A stretch of 64,000 bases of DNA from Melastoma dodecandrum (lineage: Eukaryota; Streptophyta; Magnoliopsida; Myrtales; Melastomataceae), in contig JARUPY010000533.1 in NCBI GenBank assembly GCA_029817715.1, forward strand, positions 2,624,001-2,688,000, read 5' to 3'. Below the pieces are notes generated by a model. That model worked only from the letters and a program-made list of their open reading frames with translations, did not search any database and was not told the origin of the DNA. Positions 34,079-47,600 of this stretch are shown here, piece by piece; within the stretch, counting starts at the first letter, position 1, and each line of letters opens with the position of its first letter. The translations under genes were made by a program, and so were the position numbers.

Positions 34079-37000
34079 TCACCCAGATGATCTCCAAATC
34101 CTTCCTTCTAAGGAAACTACCATGACAGAAACATCATCGTGGTATTTACGTCTGTCGCCCTGCGGGATATCAAGCAGCTCGTGGAAATCCATTCCTGCAA
34201 TGGTCAAGCATCAACATGAATTAGATCCCTCGTATGAAGTCCAAGGATTTCGGGTTTTTACGGGACATTAGTATTTTGAAAGCTGTTGACACAAGCCAAT
34301 TGACACAAACTGCACTTCCAATTCTCGGAATATGACATTAGGAAGCTGACCATTGTTCTTAGCAGCCCGGAAAAGAAGCTCAGCAATGAGATATTGTGCT
34401 GGATCGCCTTCAGGAACATTCTCCACGAACCAAGTGACATGTGCAACCACCTCTTCATTGCTGAAGTATTGGTAAAGCCCATCAGAAGAGAGTACCAAGA
34501 AACGGTCGCTTGAGGAAAGTCGGTGGTGAGCAAGCGATGGCGTGCAGCTAACATAGGGAGAGCTTCCGACATAATCAACCCGAAACATCTCTAGTAAGGC
34601 TTCATTCAGCGTTGGCTGTAACAATATCGAATCATCAGTTTATCACCATAATGTCTCCATAACTAAGTGCAGTGATCTGATAAACATCAGGATGTGGTAA
34701 ACCCTAAGATTCAGGAGCTGAAAATATCCAAATAGGATAAGTGCCTCATTTTCCAGAAACTGAAAGAAGGCTGCAAGTAAATTATTCCCCGATTAGTGGT
34801 TTTATTTTATGCCTCACCATCCACTTCCTCTAATCTGTTTGCATCAGTTCCAGGCACAAATTAAGGACTGCTGAGGCAATAGATCCAGTAACAGTGGACA
34901 GTATGAACATCTAGCTGACATGATCAATGTAATTGACAAAGCCCGCCACGCACGTTCTTAAAAATGCTACTCAAGCTCATGCACACTAATTTTCTTTCCG
35001 TGCAGGGTAATTTTAAAGTTTACATCTCTCTGTATTTAAAGATGACGTACAAGACATAAACACAGTGAGGTAGGAAATCATAAATTAATAAAACACACTG
35101 ACCTTCTTCAGGAACCCTGCACCAAAAGCTCGAGTAACTTTGAGCTGTCCTTTGACTCGATCATTCATGATAGCCTGGTTATCGTCCGGATGCTCTGATC
35201 TTACTCTTTGGACTTCCTGGAACATTAAGATCATCGTTAATCATTTTAGAGATTAAACAAAAAGAGAAAGAGGATACAATTACTTATTTCACAATAACAA
35301 CCAATAATGTAGATCTCCAGTCGACCAAAACTGGAAATTATGGATATCTTAAGGAAAAGAATTATCCACACCTCGTCAACACTAGTGCTATGATCAGTTG
35401 ATAGCTGAAGAGCTCTCATTCTTAGTCTGCAGATAGAGATCTCCCTGTTCTTGTTAATTGCGTTAACCTGGTTGGCTTGAATGTGCACTGGCGACTCTTC
35501 TGAGATTCTGTCAAGCTCCATACGTACTAACAATTCTCTTGATTTGTTTCGGTGCTGCAAATCATCCTTCAACATATTGGGATTGGGAAGACGATCGGGG
35601 TGCCTTTCCTGAGCCAATATCACCCTACTGTCGCCAAGATTCATAACATAAACGTCTTGGTCCTTCATTAACATTACCAAGACACATGATCCCATCAAGG
35701 CAAGCTCAGCATTTTTGTCCAGAGCCTTCTCCACCATTTCCGTATATGCCTCTTCAGTTTTCTGAAGTGCCCGCGACATAGCTCCTAAGATTGCATCATG
35801 ACTCACAGTTCCAGATACAAATCTCCTAATAGGTCCTGATGGTTCTATGTTTCCCTCGTCAACAATGTTTTGTTCTCTGTACCAATCATAACTCCAAGGA
35901 AAAAGCTTCTTACGCAGTGATTTTTGCTTACGATACATGTTTTTAATTTTTGAACTGATGAGGGATTTTTTGGAACTTGGCCTCTGCACAGGAACCGCGT
36001 GCAACACCGTGTCATTGTTTTTGTTTATGCCAGTTCCAATCCCCCCATCTGCGCCTGAAGTCGAAGGACCACCGACATGATTAGCCAAATTGCTTTTTGA
36101 GTTTAAGGAATGAGATCTGAGACGTTCCTTCTGCAGGTCTGCCTTAGTTATACCATTCGACATTTCTTGAGAATCCCAGGAGCCCCTTCTTCTAGCACCA
36201 TCTAGTGGAGATACATGTTTCCGTGCATCCCATAATTCAATCTGAAGGAGTTCATATAGTCGCATGCTTTTCTTACATGGACCGGTTGAAGTTTCAGTTA
36301 TAACTTGTTTGTCTGGATGGAACAATACTTGCGCGGCAGTCTCCTTATTTTGACGGTCTTTCTCACAGTTCTCACAATGAGAGGACCTTACCCTAGCACA
36401 GACCCCTGAACTACAAGAGATCAATTTATCAGGCTTCGGCAATGGCTGGTCCACGCTTCCATGGCCTGAAATACCCACTCCAATTTTACTTTTTGGAGGC
36501 TCCGAATTTTTCTGTTCATTAGAAGGAATCACTTCATAACTCCAAAGAACTCCCTCCAATTCTTTATCGATGGCTCTGTAAAGATGACTCATAAGAAAAT
36601 CAGGAGCATCCGGCCCACTGAATCCATCATATATGCCGATATATAACCAACCCTGCTGTTCTGAAAGCACGACATGAACCCGATCTTCACCAGCCTTCCC
36701 CTGAGCCCATTGCAGGTTGTTTAAATCACCATGACCCACCTCAGAACACCCACCTTCTCGGGATTCATCTATTCGATACTTCGGCTCCTTCATGTTCCAG
36801 GCCAACTGAGAGACTGGATAAAGAAAAAACCGCTGCATCCAGTGAGAACGGATAGAATGCCTTGAGAAGGTCCGTGTTATAGTATTTCTCATAGGCCCAC
36901 TAACACTCCTCATGAGGCTCTGGAAGCCCTTTCTTCGACGTCCACGTGCAAGAGGCGCCGAAAAGTTGGACTTATCAGCAGCATCTAGAGGGCCTGACAT

Positions 37001-37552
37001 CACACCCCTCTCCATTGGACCAGACATGAAACCGGCACCACCATCCAAAGGACCAGACGCGAAGCCTCTCTCCAGAGGACCAGACATGAATCCATTTAGT
37101 GGTCCAGAGCCACGAGGCAATGGCTGCAAAGGAATAGCAGCAAAGGAAGCTGTGCTCTCGAATGACGCTGCAGGTTCCTGAGCATCATTGTTAAACAATG
37201 CGCCCTGGTAACCAGTTCGAGCAGTGGATACGTTGGCACTAACCGAGGCCCCCGAAATTGTTTTGAACGTGGTTTCCGCCACGTTCTTGTTGGATCTGTT
37301 CAAACTTGATGCATCCTCCACATTATCGTGCCTGAAGGAGCCACTCAGTGCCTCAGAATCCAGAGTACTAGAATCAACAGTAAATCTCTCAGAGTTGGAA
37401 GGAGTGATCGCAGGAGACTCAAATGCAGTCGGCCTGACATAACAAAATGAATGGCCTAACCCTTCATCTAAAGGGTCCGCGAACTCCACATCACCTCCAT
37501 CTCTGCCATTAGGCACGAAACATCCCACGACACGGGAAGTGCTGTTTCCCAT
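34079..37552 (-). CDS. POL: POLTERGEIST-like protein phosphatase 2C
   Basis: POL and PLL1 are membrane-bound PP2C phosphatases acting downstream of CLAVATA-type receptors in meristem and stem-cell control. Four exons join in phase: 35372-37552, 35103-35216, 34351-34615 and 34079-34194, giving 891 aa. The start [14 protein letters not shown] matches POL and carries an N-myristoylation site (Gly2) with a nearby Cys for acylation. Residues about 150-195 hold a run of SGP(L/M) repeats. PP2C motifs are [14 protein letters not shown] near residue 305, [14 protein letters not shown] near 637, [13 protein letters not shown] near 810 and [17 protein letters not shown] near the end. These include the metal-binding aspartates. 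The catalytic domain is interrupted by a long low-complexity insert, as in the family. The gene looks intact. Confidence 0.93.
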
Positions 37553-38374
37553 AGGAACTCAAAGCAAACCTCACAAATGATTCCTAGGACACGGACAGCT
37601 CCTACGGCCTTTTACCATAGGCAGATACAAAGTAAAGGAATTCAAGCAAAGTCTAGAAAACCCAACAAACCCAAGAACCCCACGGCTACTGAGCCAACAA
37701 TGCATCATCAGGACATCCAAGTCATTGGTGAGCATAAAACAACCCCACCAAACTCCCTGCACATCCGAGAATAACTGACCTCGACCTCACAATGATTCAT
37801 CGTCCACAACACCCATTTCCCAAGTAAAATCATCGTCTCCTATGGGAAATCACCGCAGCTCACACAAGCGACGATCTGACCTCGTGCAGCAGCAACACGA
37901 TCAAAGCAAATCAAGGAAAGCTCGGAAACGGATCTGACCGAGGCAAGCGCGAGCAAATGAAACGGATCAAACCCATTTTTTCGGCAGCGGAATCCGACAG
38001 AGTACCCAAAACAAGCAAACCCCAAGCTCAAGGTCAGAATTTGACTACTGCCCATAAAAATTCAACGCATGCATAGAAGCCAAAACTAATCTAGACTCGC
38101 TAAAGCTCTGATATTTCGACGATTGAACCCAGAAACAGTCAAAACCCACTTCCCACTGCAGGGAACAAGAGGAGCCGAATATATATTTTATATAAAAAGA
38201 GGGTTAAGCAAGCAATTGGCCCTCCTCCTCCTCCTCCCTTTTGTCAAAGGAAATAAAAAATAATTACAAGGATGAAAGAACAAACAAAAGAAAAGGAAAT
38301 GAGGGGGTATTTGATCAGACGATGAAATGATGGAAGAATCAAATAGACTGAGCTGATGATCAAGAGATGTATCT

Positions 38375-38399
38375 GTGAGAGAGAGAGAGAGAGAGAGAG
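38375..38399. repeat. (GA)n microsatellite upstream of the POL-like gene
   Basis: About 12 GA units lie some 820 bases before the POL-like ATG. Read on that gene's strand it is a (CT)n run, which is common in plant core promoters and leaders. Confidence 0.9.
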
Positions 38400-39480
38400 T
38401 CCCTTTCTCGGGCTTTTAAAATGGTGGGGTTTGAGTTCCGGAAGGAATTATTAGAAACAAAAACTCGATCCGAACTAATTAAGACATGATCATAGATTGG
38501 CATTGTAAGGAAGTCTATGGTTATGGGGGTGAGCTGAATAGGGATAATTCAGAGGAGTAACGACAGACTGTGGCATTCATTATTGGCGATTGTGAATAAA
38601 AAGTCAAACAGGATGGCGCTGGAAGGGGAAGGAAGGAAGACCCCCCAACCTTACCATCCAACATTTAATTGGGTGGGGATAATATACCTGTACGCATGCG
38701 TTAGGAATGTGATTTGAAATCGAAATAATGAATAATCTGATAAGTAATATCACATAAGATTATAAATAGACGAGTTATTAGGAGAGTGTGATAGGTGAAA
38801 TTCATGGGTTAATGAAATTGTGTAACTATAGTGAGCGATGAGAATGTTTGGAGAGTCCGAAACTTATAATCGTGTAAGTAGTTGATCACAGTGATATCTC
38901 AAGAAGAATCCCTTCGTAGACGTGCCGATTTGGACCGAATCACGTAAACTTACTTCGTCGAACATCGATCCTATTATTCTTTTTACTTTCGTAGTCCGCG
39001 CCCACGATTCCCGCCCCATTAGTATGTCTACTAACATCGGCAAAATCAATAGCTTTTGACAACACACCGCCAATAAAATCTTCTCATTGTTTTCTCCTTT
39101 TTAGTAAAACAAATATGGGTTTTCAAAAGGTTTCAATTGAAATAACAACACTTGTTTTTATTTGGGGTCTCCCTGCCCTTTGTTTCATTAAAGTAATAAA
39201 ATACCTTTGAGGGTGAGGGAGGTGATGATTGATAGTGAATTAGGTGTGGCGTGGCAAAGTCAATAAATAATCTAAACTCCCCACCCCCTCCCCCTGTCAT
39301 CGTCATCATCATTGTCTGCAATTTTGACCCTCATCTCATACCAAATACTACCAAAAAAAAAAGATGTTATTATGATTTATCAGATGTTCCCATTGCGTGC
39401 GATGCTGCGATATCAAACCTAAACCAAACCCTTATTTTTAGTGGAAATTGTATGAATTGGATCCGAGGATTGATTAAGAT

Positions 39481-39494
39481 GGGGGGGGGGGGGG
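39481..39494. repeat. poly(G)14 tract
   Basis: Fourteen consecutive G in intergenic DNA; one of a series of such tracts in the window. Confidence 0.9.
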
Positions 39495-40029
39495 TTTTGA
39501 CTGAACTCTTGGTGTTTGGATTAATGATGGCGTCGCTCATTACAAACCTATGACCATTTTGGCAAAATAATCATCCTAAAATTAGTGGATCATCTTCTGG
39601 ATAAGATTATTTAAACCGCCCCCGCCCCCCCAAAAAAATAAAAACTCAATATATTTCATTCGCCACGATGATTATTAGATCCTCCCACTCTTGACAGAAA
39701 TAAAAATCTAAATCTAAATCTAACAATTGGTATAAACGTTTTGTGTTATTAATTATTGTTATGATCCAAGAGACTAACATTGTAACTTTTTTGGGTGCGT
39801 CTACAAAAACATGGACGTGTTTGATGAGGAGTGGGAGTTCCTCACGTGTCGCGGAGGGGTCAATAATTGGTCGTAGTCGTAGGAGGAGGACAAATTCCAC
39901 ACGAGCTTTACTGAACGAATTTTTTGTACGATCTTTTGACTTTCTTTTTTTTAAAAAAATTATTAAAAAGAAAAGAAAATCAAGCTGCCGCAGATAAGGA
40001 CGGAGACGTGACCAAGCAAAAGTAAATGC

Positions 40030-40053
40030 CCTCTCTCTCTCTCTCTCTCTCTC
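40030..40053. repeat. (CT)n microsatellite
   Basis: About 12 CT units lie in intergenic DNA. Confidence 0.9.
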
Positions 40054-40668
40054 CCTTCTCTCTCGGGGAAGTCTAGTCTCGTCTAGTCTAACTCGTCCTT
40101 TCCATTGTATACTCGCACACACACACGCAACACGCGTGTAAATAATGGAAGAAAGTAAATAAATGCATCCGACCGAAGCAAGTGGGAAAGGTCGGCGAGG
40201 GATGGATTGTAATTTGGGTGCATCCACTCCATAAATAACCCGGGGGGGTGGTTCATCTCGTCTCATGTCTCATCATTATTATTACCTCCAATCATTACTC
40301 TTTTCTTTCTCCTTCCTGTGCGTGTGATATGTGATGACGTGGGCGGAGTCACCATTGTGGAGCAGATATTCCTCCACCACGTCACAATCACGCAAAAAGG
40401 GACCTAATCATCATCATCTTCCGGAATTGGATTAAGTCGACCTTTTTACTTAAACACCATCCCCCATAAAAGAAAAAAAGTTAACACTAATTTTAACCTA
40501 AACCTAACCCATTTTATTTAAATTAAAACGGTCCGATACAGTGCCCATGGAGGTGCTAGGCCCATCCATTATCGTTCTCCGGATTGGGTCTGCCCCATTA
40601 AAAGTTTTGATCCAGCCCAGCCCATCAGCATCGTGCCCCCCTCCCCATTTTCTTCACGGTCCTTCCCC

Positions 40669-43451
40669 ATGGCATCCGCCAAGGACCTGACCAGGATACT
40701 GAGCGGCATTTCCTTGGTCGCCAAGGAATTTGGCCGGCGTTCCGCCCCCCCCCCCCCCCCCATGCGGCTAGCGACGGCGACTTTCATGGATCCTCCGGTC
40801 CGTCGCGAGGGTAGCCGTGGTCTCCGCCACCGACATCGCCGGCCTCACTTTGGGCACTTTTCTGATCCATGACTCATAAAACCCTGTACTGCTCAAGTTT
40901 TGCTGGCCTTGGTGCCACTCTTTCTTGGGGTACTCTTCAGGAATCTGCCAAGAGGCCTGTCGATTGTGCTCCTAAAATGCAGGACAATCAATCTGTGCTT
41001 TCCCCTTTCTTATCTGATAAAAATGCGGAACGGTTGGCTCTCGCCCTCTGTGGAATGCGTGGAGCTGCTCTCAAGTTAGGATAAATGCTGAGCATACAAG
41101 ATGAGCGTCTCGTGCCTGCTCCGTTAAGGGGTCTGTCTTGTCCCGGAAATCCCGAAGGATCAGTTTGGTGGCTGTACACGACGAATACACTATTAAGGGA
41201 TCAGTTGAGGAGATTTGATGTATCCTTAGTTGTTCAGATATTAGCAGCCCTGGATATTGTCCGTCAAGGAGCAGATGTGGTGCCAAGGAGCCAGCTTAAT
41301 CAAGTTTTGCACTCTGAACTAGGTACTGATTGGACGTCAAAGTTGGCTAGTTTTGATTACAAACCAATGGCTGCAGCAAGCTTAGGGCAGGTTGTCTTTT
41401 TTGGTTCTGCTATTGTATTGTCTCCCTCAAGAAGCCTCCTGTTTTCTCCATTGGCGTATGGCTTTGGAACGCTTTCAGGTCCATCGAGCTGTCACAAAAG
41501 ATGGCCTGCAAGTGCCAATGAAAATTCAGTACCCTGGTGTTGCAGATAGCATTGAGAGTGATATTGATAATGTACAGCTTCTTTTGGAAGACGCAAATCT
41601 GATCCCGGAAAGGCTTTTTTTGGACAGAGCTATGAAGGTACTGAGAATAGTTTAAATTTGGCATTTCTAAGATTGACTTTTTTGCTAGATCTGAGTGCCT
41701 TAGACCAAACAAAACAGGCATTGCTGCAACGCTTGGGTTGTTTTGCATGGTTAGACAATGCAAGGCTAGGCGGTTTCTCTCATTTATGCTTAAAATACTT
41801 TTGGTATTCAAATTGTTTCCATCTTGAGATCTGTGGTTGTTTGGGCCAACAAGATAAGGTTTACATAAAATGACCTGACTGAAGAAAAGATGGAATGGGT
41901 ACAAGATGTAAGTGAAGTATGCATTTCCATCTGTCAGAACTCATCAAACTGATGGGTCATAAAAAAGAGTGGCCAACTTTGCCTGCATCAGAGAGACTAG
42001 CGACTACTTGAGCTGCAGGACAATGGATTTTCAGTATGTCCTTTATTCTTTGCCAACTCCCTGCAGGTGGCTAAGGAAGAGCTTTCTCGAGAATGTGATT
42101 TCTAGTTGGAGACAATGAATCAAAAGAGGTTCCAGGATCTTCTTTTTGGAAAGTATGGATTCTATTCTATGTACCTATGGTTTTGGATCATATTTCAAGC
42201 AAGAGAGTTTTGACTTTGGAACTTGTCTCAGGTACATCTTCATATGGATAAATATCATTGTAGGTCAAATTATGTTTGTCAAACGTATTCCGATCCCTAG
42301 CACTCACTCTTTTGAAACTGATAATGAAAAGAAAGAAAACAAGCAAGCTCATCAGAAGCGCTTGCATTTTCCTTGAATTAAAATCCCGGGAGATTAAGTA
42401 AAAGGGAAAGTTAGGGAAGAGATCTGGGTTTGTTCTTTTGCATAATTCAATAACGATTTTCGCTTCCAGCTGTTCCAATCGATAGGGTGGGCTCCACTAG
42501 ATGAAAGAACTCGTAATTATGTTGATGGAGAGCTGTTTGTGTTCAGCTTCATCCAGGTGCACCTTTCTATCCTGGGTCCTACATTTTTCATTCAATTTTT
42601 GCCTTGTGGCTCTAGACCATTGTGCTCCTCTTTACTTTCACTCCTTGCTGGCGTATTACAGACAGATCCTAACTGGAGTAACTTTTTGCACGATGAAGAG
42701 AAATAGACCATTAATCTCATTGATTTTGGAGCCGCTCGCGATTATCCTAAGTGTTTTGTGGATGATTATCTACGCATGGTGAATCCTTATCCCTTGCGCA
42801 CTTTGTTTCTTTGATGATCTTGTCTGGAGATTGTCAGTCCCTGTTGTAGCATGGGCAGGGAGACAATTGCCAGTGAAGAACATGTTTCTCGCTTATCTTG
42901 ATAGCAAACTGTTCTCATGCCCAGCATTAGCTCTCTCTTGTGGTCATATTTGATTATTACTGACCTGGCATCGAGGGTTTCATCTTTATTAATCACAGTA
43001 AGGCTTGCTATATTTGATCTGTTGTTTACATCTTTCCTGATTGATCAGGTTGTTTCCTGTGCGAGTAACGATAGAGATGCAGTCATTGATATGACTCAGA
43101 GGGCAGGGGTTCCTCACTGGAACGTAATCTGTCATGTTAGACGCACATGTACAAGCAGGCTTTATTATTGGGTTACCATTCGCTGAGCATGTTGGTTTTG
43201 ACTTCCGAAGAAGAACATCACTCGCAGCGTTTCAGTCTTGGGAGCGATGGTGTTGAGAGACACCGGCTGACACCGCCACCCGACGAGGCCTACACAGTTT
43301 TCATCAGAAGCTTTGGGGAGCTTTCTTGGCTTGCATAAAGCCTGGGGCAACTGTCCCTTGTCATGAAATGCTACTCCTCAGAATATACAAGCAATACCGA
43401 TTCGACGATGAAGACGGTGGTCAGGTTTTGAAGAAGGCGTCGTCCTTTTAA
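40669..43451 (+). pseudogene. COQ8/ABC1-family atypical kinase pseudogene
   Basis: Intact members (Arabidopsis ABC1, yeast Coq8) are mitochondrial atypical kinases needed for ubiquinone synthesis. The start is MASAKDLTRILSG. Recognisable pieces follow in order: [114 protein letters not shown] and HRLTPPPDEAY. Three in-frame stops sit in otherwise conserved places: TAA at 41082-41084, replacing Gln of the KxGQ motif; TAG at 42103-42105, after ELSRECDF; and TAG at 42704-42706, before TINLIDFG. From about 43090 the C-terminal part is split over several frames, and 17 C interrupt the first exon (40745-40761). Intron positions are kept, so it decayed in place and is not a processed copy. Confidence 0.9.
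40745..40761. repeat. poly(C)17 tract inside the COQ8-like pseudogene
   Basis: Seventeen consecutive C lie directly after the segment encoding FGRRS in the first exon. The tract shifts or lengthens the frame. Confidence 0.95.
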
Positions 43452-44654
43452 GGTCCATTCCAGTTTTCAACCCAATATACTAAACTGGCATCAAATTCTT
43501 TGTATTGAGTTACCTTTTGAGATAATTCTTACCCCGAGCTTGGCGTAATTTATCCCGGCAAACGAAGGTGAGAAGGTCGCCTCCTCATAGTATGCTTACC
43601 TGGACGAGCTACTACTTATATTGGGTCCTACTCTTATTTTGCAGGTGCCTCTGCGTGAAAGAGAGTCGTTTACACGGTCTAACGTGGACAAGACGGAGAC
43701 TTGCATTGCGGTGAGTGAAACAATGACACGATTGGCAGATTATCTAATAGGAAAAGAGGTATTTATGCGTACTATTTGTCATTATACTATCCATCCTTCT
43801 GCCATAATCCACATGTATCATGGATTGGGTTGAGACATAATCATGCATGGGCGCGCCATCCGTGCCGTGATTTGGGGGTCAGGTGATGATGATTTGTATC
43901 TTGGTAATTATGATTTGCATATGCGTCCACTGACCTGGGGCTTCTTGTCCCTTTTTTTCTTGATCCCATCGTCCAAGAAAGACAAGCAAGCGGGGGGTAC
44001 GAGGGCGGAAAATGTAATCGATCCCCCTGTTATTATATCCCCCCTTTCATGAATACTTGCTTGCCTTTATTGCCAACAACCGAAAGCAGAAAAGCGGGAC
44101 AATTATTGGCGGAATACGAAGGATAACCGTTGACCTTGACCCCTCCGACCTCCATTAATGAAAACCATAAAGGGACCACCTTAATTTAAGCATGCCACAA
44201 GTTCTGGTGCAGACAACGACGAAGACCACCGTCGGTTCTTGTTTTGACTCGTGTTGCTTCTCCCACCAAACTTCATTTGATAAAAAATAATAAATGAATA
44301 TAAAGTTAACAGAAATATTTATCGGTCACGTAATTTCTCGTAACTGTTGGTTTCGTTCTCACGAAGTTTCCGAAGACACTTCCCCCCGGTTAAACGAACA
44401 TCTGGGGGTTAGTTTACACTAAAAAATCGGACAAGACATCCAGCATTGTCGTTGTCGCCCCAACCCCAGACTTATTGACCACGCCGGTTTCATGTAATAA
44501 CGGAATGCTCTAAAAAATAATTATTTTATCTTTTTATTTTCGTGGACGGAATGTTTTCATCCTCGGCCTCCAATCAGATTTCTCCGGAGGTTTAAGACCC
44601 CAGTAGAAATCGCACCCCCTTTTCTTTTTTGGAGCTGCCGAGTGAGTGGAGTGA
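43452..44654. other. intergenic region
   Basis: An open frame at 43621-43833 has no recognised domain and no supported partner exon. The rest is the upstream region of the pectin acetylesterase. Confidence 0.5.
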
Positions 44655-47600
44655 ATGATGGAGCTGAAGGCCGTGACGGTGGCCGCGTGCTTGAGCGTTT
44701 TGCTCGCTGTGTGTAGATCCGAGGATGTTGTCGTGGATTTGGAAGGTAGGGAGGGTGTGCTGTCGTACATCGAGGGCGGTGGCCATGGCTACGGCTACGG
44801 AGTTTCTTCCGCTTCTTCTTCAGCTGCTCCGACGCCTTTCATGGTCGGCCTCACTCTCATTAAGGGAGCTGCCGACAAAGGAGCCGGTAATTTTTTTTTT
44901 TTACTTTCTTCGGGAAATTGAACATTTGTGGGTATTATCTTCTTTCCGAAGCGAGGAAGATGCTTTCTTTTTTTTTTTTCGTTGTTCCAAATTTACACCT
45001 TGGTTGGTAATGCCACAGTCTGCCTGGATGGGACTCCGCCGGGTTATCATCTGCATCGGGGCTCTGGATCTGGTGCCAACAGTTGGCTCATTCAATTAGA
45101 GGTTCGTGTTGTAAACCATGGGTTTTTTTTTTTCTGTTCTGTGATTTATGTACCGGCATGAGAAGAAGGATAGAGTTATTTCGGTTGGTGGGTTCAGATT
45201 AGCCTCACTCTGGTCATTAGTTGGTGGAAATATCATCTGAAAGCTCTTTCTTGGCTATTACCCAAGGGTGGAGGATGGTGTAATACAGTTCGGAACTGTG
45301 TTTTCCGTAAGACCACTCGGCGCGGTTCGTCAAAGTATATGGAAAAGGAATTGCCCTTCACGGGGATATTGAGTGACAAAGCAGAAGAGAACCCTGGTAT
45401 ATATGACCTATGGAGCCTTTACTACTTCTGTAATGTCCGCCCATTTCTCTAATACATGGGGATTTTTTTCCACTGCTGGCAGATTTCTTCAACTGGAATA
45501 GAGTTAAGTTACGGTATTGCGATGGAGCTTCTTTTACCGGGTCTGGTCAGAATGAGGTGAGTTGAATCCCAAGTATTACTGTGTTTATTTAGAAAATGGT
45601 GCTGAGAGCCTCCTTTCCCCTGTGAACATCCATGAACTACTGTTTTACTAACATCGATCTTGTTTGTATACATTCAGGCAGCCCATCTTCAGTTCCGAGG
45701 TCAACAAATCTGGCTAGCTGGAATGGAAGAGTTGATGTCCCTGGGAATGAAGAATGCCGAGCAGGCTTGTCTTTGGGACTTCTTCTTTGTTTCTCGCGTT
45801 TGCTTGTTATTCTACATGTGCTTTAGTTAATGTAATCTTTCGCGCAGGCTCTCCTTTCTGGATGCTCTGCTGGTGGTTTGGCTTCAATCCTACATTGCGA
45901 CGAGTTCCGCGAGTTATTACCTGCTACTACGAAAGTCAAATGCCTAAGTGATGCCGGGATGTTTCTTGATGCGTAAGCTATAACAACTTCATGTCCATTC
46001 AAGTCAGCATTGGCTAATTCATATTGATTTCGGCATAGGTGAATTATCTTCTGCTGTGTAGGGTGGATGTATCAGGAGGGCGCACCCTAAGGAATCTCTA
46101 CCAAGGTGTCGTGAACTTGCAGGTAATGTTTGTTCCTTGTTCCCGGTTCCTGTATGGTCAGTTTTCAATCTATATCCAAATTCACTTTTGAATCCTTTTC
46201 CATAAAAAAAGACCTTTTTCCTTCATTGACTTATGGAACTATTTTGTTCTCGTTCACGTCTTATATCATCTTGTCGCTGCTGTAGAATGTGAAAGAAAAT
46301 CTACCAGCCTCCTGTACCAGCCATTTGGATCCAACTTCGGTAGTCTTCTTTTCTGTACTATTTACTTCTATGAAACACTTACTGCCTCTTAAGCAGAGTT
46401 CATCTTTGATGTAATATGGTTTGCATGTCTATAGAAATGTGGTGATCTTGGGAATCAATTATGGTATGCCGTCGCCTTCCTGATGGACGTCTATTTAGGA
46501 AGTTTCTTGTTCTCTCTTGGATTTTATTGTTCAGAAATAATGAGGGTCTTTCCTTCGGTTTCAGTTGCCTCTTTTTGGGTTCATATGTTGTCCAGTCAAA
46601 GGTTTTCAATCAGTCATACTTATTCTGCAACGGGTCCATATGTTGTCCAGTTAAAGGTTTCCAATCAGAGTCATACTTACTGTTTGGCTGATGTAGTTTT
46701 TGCTCATGGCATAGCAATAATCTTGTCTTTATTCTGGTTATTGTAATGATATGTAAGAATGTATCATTGAAGCCAAAACTTCTGTCAATTTCAGTGCTTC
46801 TTCCCCCAGAATTTGGTGGCAAACATTAAGACTCCGATGTTTCTCCTGAATGCAGCTTATGATGCTTGGCAGGTACATATGTGTACTGAAATTTTCATAT
46901 TTTGCTCACAGCACTGTCATTTTCTGAATCAGTATGTATGTGTCTGCCCACGATACATTATAATTATTTGAGTTTTTTTCTCTCTGTGATGTGCTATCAG
47001 GTTCAGTCCAGTCTAGCTCCACCGTCGGCTGACCCTCGTGGCATCTGGAATGACTGCAAAGCAAATCACGAACTCTGTAATTCCTCTCAAATTGCTTTCT
47101 TTCAAGGTCAGTTTAGCCTCCCAGCTAAATTATACACAAGCTATATTATCAGATAGACTCCGAAGAAAACTTTTTGACATCCTTTTCTGATAATTACAGA
47201 TTTTAGGAACCAAATGCTGGAAGCAGTTAGAGCTTTCTCGGCATCCGGTAAAAATGGCCTTTTCATAAATTCCTGTTTCGCACATTGCCAGACTGAGAGA
47301 CAGGACACATGGTTCGCAGCCGATTCCCCTCTCATTGGAAATACGGTATGATGTTGGGATTCTAGTCCTGTTCATAACATTGTCAAGTAGTAGTAGGAGC
47401 ATCAACATATAGAACCGTGACTCATCCTGGGGTTAGTTAAGGATGTGTCATCAGCCTTACAATAAAGGCAGTTCACATTTGACTATGCACATTGAATGTC
47501 CATATGGTGTAATCTTTTTTTTTTTTGGGTTGAACACCTCTTGGAATGTTAAGATTAGACATGAGACAATTAACGTGATTCCGGAACTATAAGCACTTGT

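Larger units (their letters stand above)
37553..40668. other. upstream region of the POL-like gene and intergenic DNA
   Basis: The first about 850 bases probably form the 5' leader and promoter of the POL-like gene, with a (GA)n tract at 38375-38399. From 38.5 to 40.6 kb the DNA is AT-rich with G/C homopolymers and a (CT)n tract and no supported gene. Confidence 0.5.

Noticed and set aside
36912..37442. Plus-strand frames inside the POL-like first exon
   Set aside because: They are shadows of the SGP repeat region of the real minus-strand gene.
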